DNA of 33,044 bases from Bacteroidales bacterium. Lineage in GTDB: Bacteria; Bacteroidota; Bacteroidia; Bacteroidales; UBA932. The notes under the pieces are model-generated. The model saw only the letters and a list, made by a program, of their open reading frames with translations, did not search any database and was not told where the DNA came from. Shown here one piece after another: positions 31,210 to 33,044 of this stretch. The translations under genes were made by a program, and so were the position numbers. The DNA is taken from positions 1 to 33,044 of the forward strand of contig JAEEXQ010000018.1 of NCBI GenBank assembly GCA_016287875.1. Reading direction: 5' to 3'. The stretch's first letter is position 1. Each line of letters opens with the position of its first letter.

Positions 31210-32090
31210 TCCAGCGCTGCCGGGTCGCCGGTTTCAACTTCGACTTCTGCCTGCCGGACGGGCATCCGCTCTGTCTGGAGCTGGACAACTACCTGCCCTT
31301 CTCCTGCAGCGAGGCGGGGGATTTCCGGCTGAGATGCTTCGACGAAGTGCGGCCCGCCGAGGGGTATGGAATGAGCGTGGCGGGCACGGACTCGGGGGTG
31401 CGGATCGGCTTGGCTCCGTCGCCGGAGAGTCCGGTGCTGGCCACGCTCGAGCTGAATTCCGGCTACAGCTCCGGAGTGCTTTCGATGATCCCCTCCTGCG
31501 CCGACTTTCCCGCTGCCTGCAAATTCGCCCTGGACACCGCCCTGATGGTGCAGTTCGCCTTCTACACCGCTTCGCGCGGGGGGCTGCTGCTCCACGCTTC
31601 GGCCGTGGTGACGGATGGGCACGGGGTGGCTTTTCTGGGGAAGAGCGGCACGGGCAAATCTACCCACAGCCGCCTGTGGACGCGCAACATCCCGGGGGCC
31701 ACGTTGCTGAACGACGACAATCCTGTGGTGCGGCTTTTCCCGGGGGACGTGCTGGTGTACGGCAGTCCCTGGAGCGGCAAGACGCATTGCTACAAGCCGG
31801 TTTCAGCGCCCCTGCGGGGGCTGGTGCGGCTGCGTCAGGCGCCCTTTAATTCCATAGGGCGGCTCGAGGACGTGGATGCGTACCTCGCAATTTCTTCTTC
31901 TGTTTCTGCCTTCCATCTGGAGGGTATGCGGGATCTGCTGCACGAGAGCGTGTCGTCGCTGGTGCAGAGGATTCCGGTGTATCGCCTCGATTGTCTTCCG
32001 AATGCCGAGGCGGCCCAGCTTTGCCACGAATTTTTTTTAGTATCTTTGGCCAACATTCATCCTGAAGAATTATGGCCAAGATCTACGTAG
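31206..32090 (+). CDS. HPr-kinase-like (HprK-related) serine kinase
   Basis: The 294-residue protein has an N-terminal unrecognised domain (1-120) followed by an HprK-like kinase fold. Motifs are GGLLLHASAVVTDGHGVAF (125-143), a complete P-loop GKSGTGKST (145-153), LLNDDNPVV (167-175) with the metal-coordinating acids, and GSPWSGKTH (186-194). True HPr kinases regulate sugar transport, and their N-terminal domain differs from this one. HprK-related kinases are found with PqqD and nucleotidyltransferase partners in EPS and lasso-peptide-type clusters. It may phosphorylate a peptide or a sugar-linked group. It overlaps the next gene by 19 bp and contains that gene's likely promoter near its 3' end. 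Confidence 0.85.
   Translation: MIQRCRVAGFNFDFCLPDGHPLCLELDNYLPFSCSEAGDFRLRCFDEVRPAEGYGMSVAGTDSGVRIGLAPSPESPVLATLELNSGYSSGVLSMIPSCADFPAACKFALDTALMVQFAFYTASRGGLLLHASAVVTDGHGVAFLGKSGTGKSTHSRLWTRNIPGATLLNDDNPVVRLFPGDVLVYGSPWSGKTHCYKPVSAPLRGLVRLRQAPFNSIGRLEDVDAYLAISSSVSAFHLEGMRDLLHESVSSLVQRIPVYRLDCLPNAEAAQLCHEFFLVSLANIHPEELWPRST
32020..32048 (+). promoter_or_regulatory. Candidate promoter for the deoxyribosyltransferase-like gene
   Basis: TTTG (32020-32023) and TATCTTTG (32041-32048) match the -33 and -7 Bacteroidetes elements with a slightly short 17-bp spacer. A T run lies between them. Predicted transcription starts near 32055, 17 bases before the ATG at 32072. Both boxes are inside the kinase coding region. 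Confidence 0.5.
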
Positions 32091-32554
32091 CTTCCAGCTG
32101 GAGGAATCCCTATTTCGCTGGTGTTGTTTCGTGCCTCCGCGCCGCCGGGCACGAGGTGTACGATTTCCGTAACCCACCCCACGGCGGCCACGGCTTCAAG
32201 TGGGCCGAGATCGCCCCGGACATGGGGGTCGGCGCGGCTGGGTGTGCGGTTGGGGCGGCAACCGGCGGCGGCGCGGCGGCCACGGAATGGACATTCGACC
32301 AATACCGCCAAGGCCTGAAACACCCAAAGGCTGAGCGGCAATTCGCCGCCGACCTCCAAGCAATGCTATGGGCCGACACCTGCGTCCTGGTCCTTCCCTG
32401 CGGCCGCAGCGCCCACACCGAAGCCGGCTGGTTCTCCGGCCGCGGCCTCAAAACCATCGCCTACATCCCCCAATTCGACGAACCCGAACTAATGTACAAA
32501 CTCTTCGACGCCATCGTCGCCACCCCCACCGAACTCCTCGAAGCCCTTAAATAG
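32072..32554 (+). CDS. Nucleoside 2-deoxyribosyltransferase-like protein with Gly/Ala insert
   Basis: The 160-residue protein resembles a nucleoside 2-deoxyribosyltransferase-like family: KIYVASSWRNPYF (3-15), AGHEVYDFRNP (25-35), LKHPKAERQFAADLQAMLWAD (from 82), and CVLVLPCGRSAHTEAGWFSG (104-123), with the catalytic-type Glu in HTEAGW. The conserved body is normal, but a stretch of about 20 low-complexity residues (51-72, rich in Gly and Ala) sits between GFKWAEIAPD and WTFDQYRQ, where I recall family members having only a short loop. The gene overlaps the kinase by 19 bp yet has its own candidate promoter, and its product looks unrelated to polysaccharide synthesis. The substrate is unproven; many relatives are of unknown function. 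Confidence 0.8.
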   Translation: MAKIYVASSWRNPYFAGVVSCLRAAGHEVYDFRNPPHGGHGFKWAEIAPDMGVGAAGCAVGAATGGGAAATEWTFDQYRQGLKHPKAERQFAADLQAMLWADTCVLVLPCGRSAHTEAGWFSGRGLKTIAYIPQFDEPELMYKLFDAIVATPTELLEALK

Positions 32555-33044
32555 CTGGTCGCCCTCCACGACTCGGGCATCTTCCCGGTTTGGCGCCACG
32601 CACCGTGCTGGGCAACTTATTGAACATCAACGCATTATGCAAAGAGGGCTGCTCGAAATCGAGCAGCCCTCTTTGCATAACTCCCAGTGCCACAACAACT
32701 TACCCAGCACGGCCAAAACAATACATGACGGCTATCACCATTCACTGCGACCAGAATTCCACTGCGGCCATCACTATGCAGCACAGCCAAAACCATTCAC
32801 CACGGCAGCCCTTCACGCCACGGCCACCGCTGCGCTTTCGTCGCGCAGGGGTGGCCGGGTGGGGGCGTGGCGTCCGAGGCAGATCATTAAACCCAGACCT
32901 ATCACCGACCACGCCCCGGGCAGCGGGCAATAACAGGCCGGCGAGGAGAGCCCTTCAGGGATGTTGCTCCCCGCAGCCGGCCTGATTATAGCCGCCGCTC
33001 CTGCCACCGAGCGGCGGCGGTGCCGCGGTAGACCGCCCGCCGTG
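32555..33044. other. Non-coding 3' region with palindromes
   Basis: I see no credible gene in this 490-base stretch. Short frames here have no recognisable features and cross the palindromes. It contains a 110-bp near-palindrome with a terminator-like core (32603-32712), a 9-bp inverted repeat CAGGCCGGC/GCCGGCCTG (32934-32984) and a 10-bp hairpin GCCGCCGCTC/GAGCGGCGGC (32991-33018). The stretch at 32713-32830 has short imperfect repeats with CCAAAAC and ACCATTCAC cores. The window ends inside this region, so a gene starting beyond it cannot be excluded. Confidence 0.65.
32635..32680. terminator. Strong bidirectional terminator-like hairpin
   Basis: Two perfectly complementary 22-nt arms (32635-32656 and 32659-32680) flank two bases. 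Inside, AAAGAGGGCTGCTCG pairs with CGAGCAGCCCTCTTT, a GC-rich stem with an A run on the left and a T run on the right, as expected for a terminator that can work in both directions. It lies 80 bases past the last gene and is the natural end of the 23-gene operon. Confidence 0.8.

Noticed and set aside
29915..32090. Lasso-peptide or other RiPP cluster
   Set aside because: PqqD- and kinase-like proteins fit, but there is no precursor, cyclase, protease or exporter in the window.
32590..32985. 131-codon open frame downstream of the last gene
   Set aside because: It spans the terminator palindrome, has low-complexity sequence and no recognisable domain.
1..33044. tRNA, rRNA, transposase or integrase genes
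   Set aside because: I found no cloverleaf, rRNA-like stretch, or transposase or integrase motifs anywhere in the window.

Overview
The window comes from a high-GC member of the Bacteroidota, most likely an uncultured Bacteroidales. The evidence is the gene repertoire: an UpxY-like NusG, a fimbrillin-family lipoprotein, Bacteroidota-type Wza/Wzc, and a GH125 mannosidase. Several genes are also preceded by the Bacteroidetes -7 box TAnnTTTG rather than by strong Shine-Dalgarno sites. The genus cannot be fixed from sequence alone. An unusual preference for ATA isoleucine codons may be a genus marker.

Layout. Positions 1-713 are non-coding and rich in repeats: a 52-bp hairpin array, several palindromes and a 19-bp tandem repeat. 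Positions 714-4356 hold housekeeping or catabolic genes: a cysteine desulfidase-like gene (-), and a GH125 mannosidase plus a CE1-type esterase (+). Positions 4353-9218 (-) form one operon read right to left: an initiating sugar-phosphate transferase, an UpxY/NusG antiterminator, a small protein, and a large fimbrillin-like lipoprotein. Positions 9219-9664 are a divergent control region. Positions 9665-32554 (+) are a run of 23 genes, nearly all overlapping, that builds and exports a capsular or exopolysaccharide. Positions 32555-33044 are non-coding and carry a strong terminator-like palindrome.

How the genes fit together. Gmd and Fcl make GDP-L-fucose. An IspD/TarI-type cytidylyltransferase and a LicD transferase probably add an alditol phosphate or similar group. 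Six separate glycosyltransferases (two GT2, one GT8, three GT4) and a seventh, GT-D-like domain fused to a membrane acyltransferase assemble and decorate the repeat unit. A CatB-type acetyltransferase also contributes. Wzx flips the unit, Wzy polymerises it, and Wza/Wzc export it. The initiating transferase and the antiterminator sit in the divergent operon. An OmpA-family protein and a second beta-barrel head the main operon.

The most unusual part follows wzc: a compact cassette of a HAD phosphatase, a PqqD-like protein, an NTP_transf_5-type nucleotidyltransferase and an HprK-like kinase. It resembles the poorly understood kinase/PqqD sets seen beside exopolysaccharide or RiPP loci, but no precursor peptide, radical SAM enzyme or cyclase is visible. 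It has a candidate promoter of its own.
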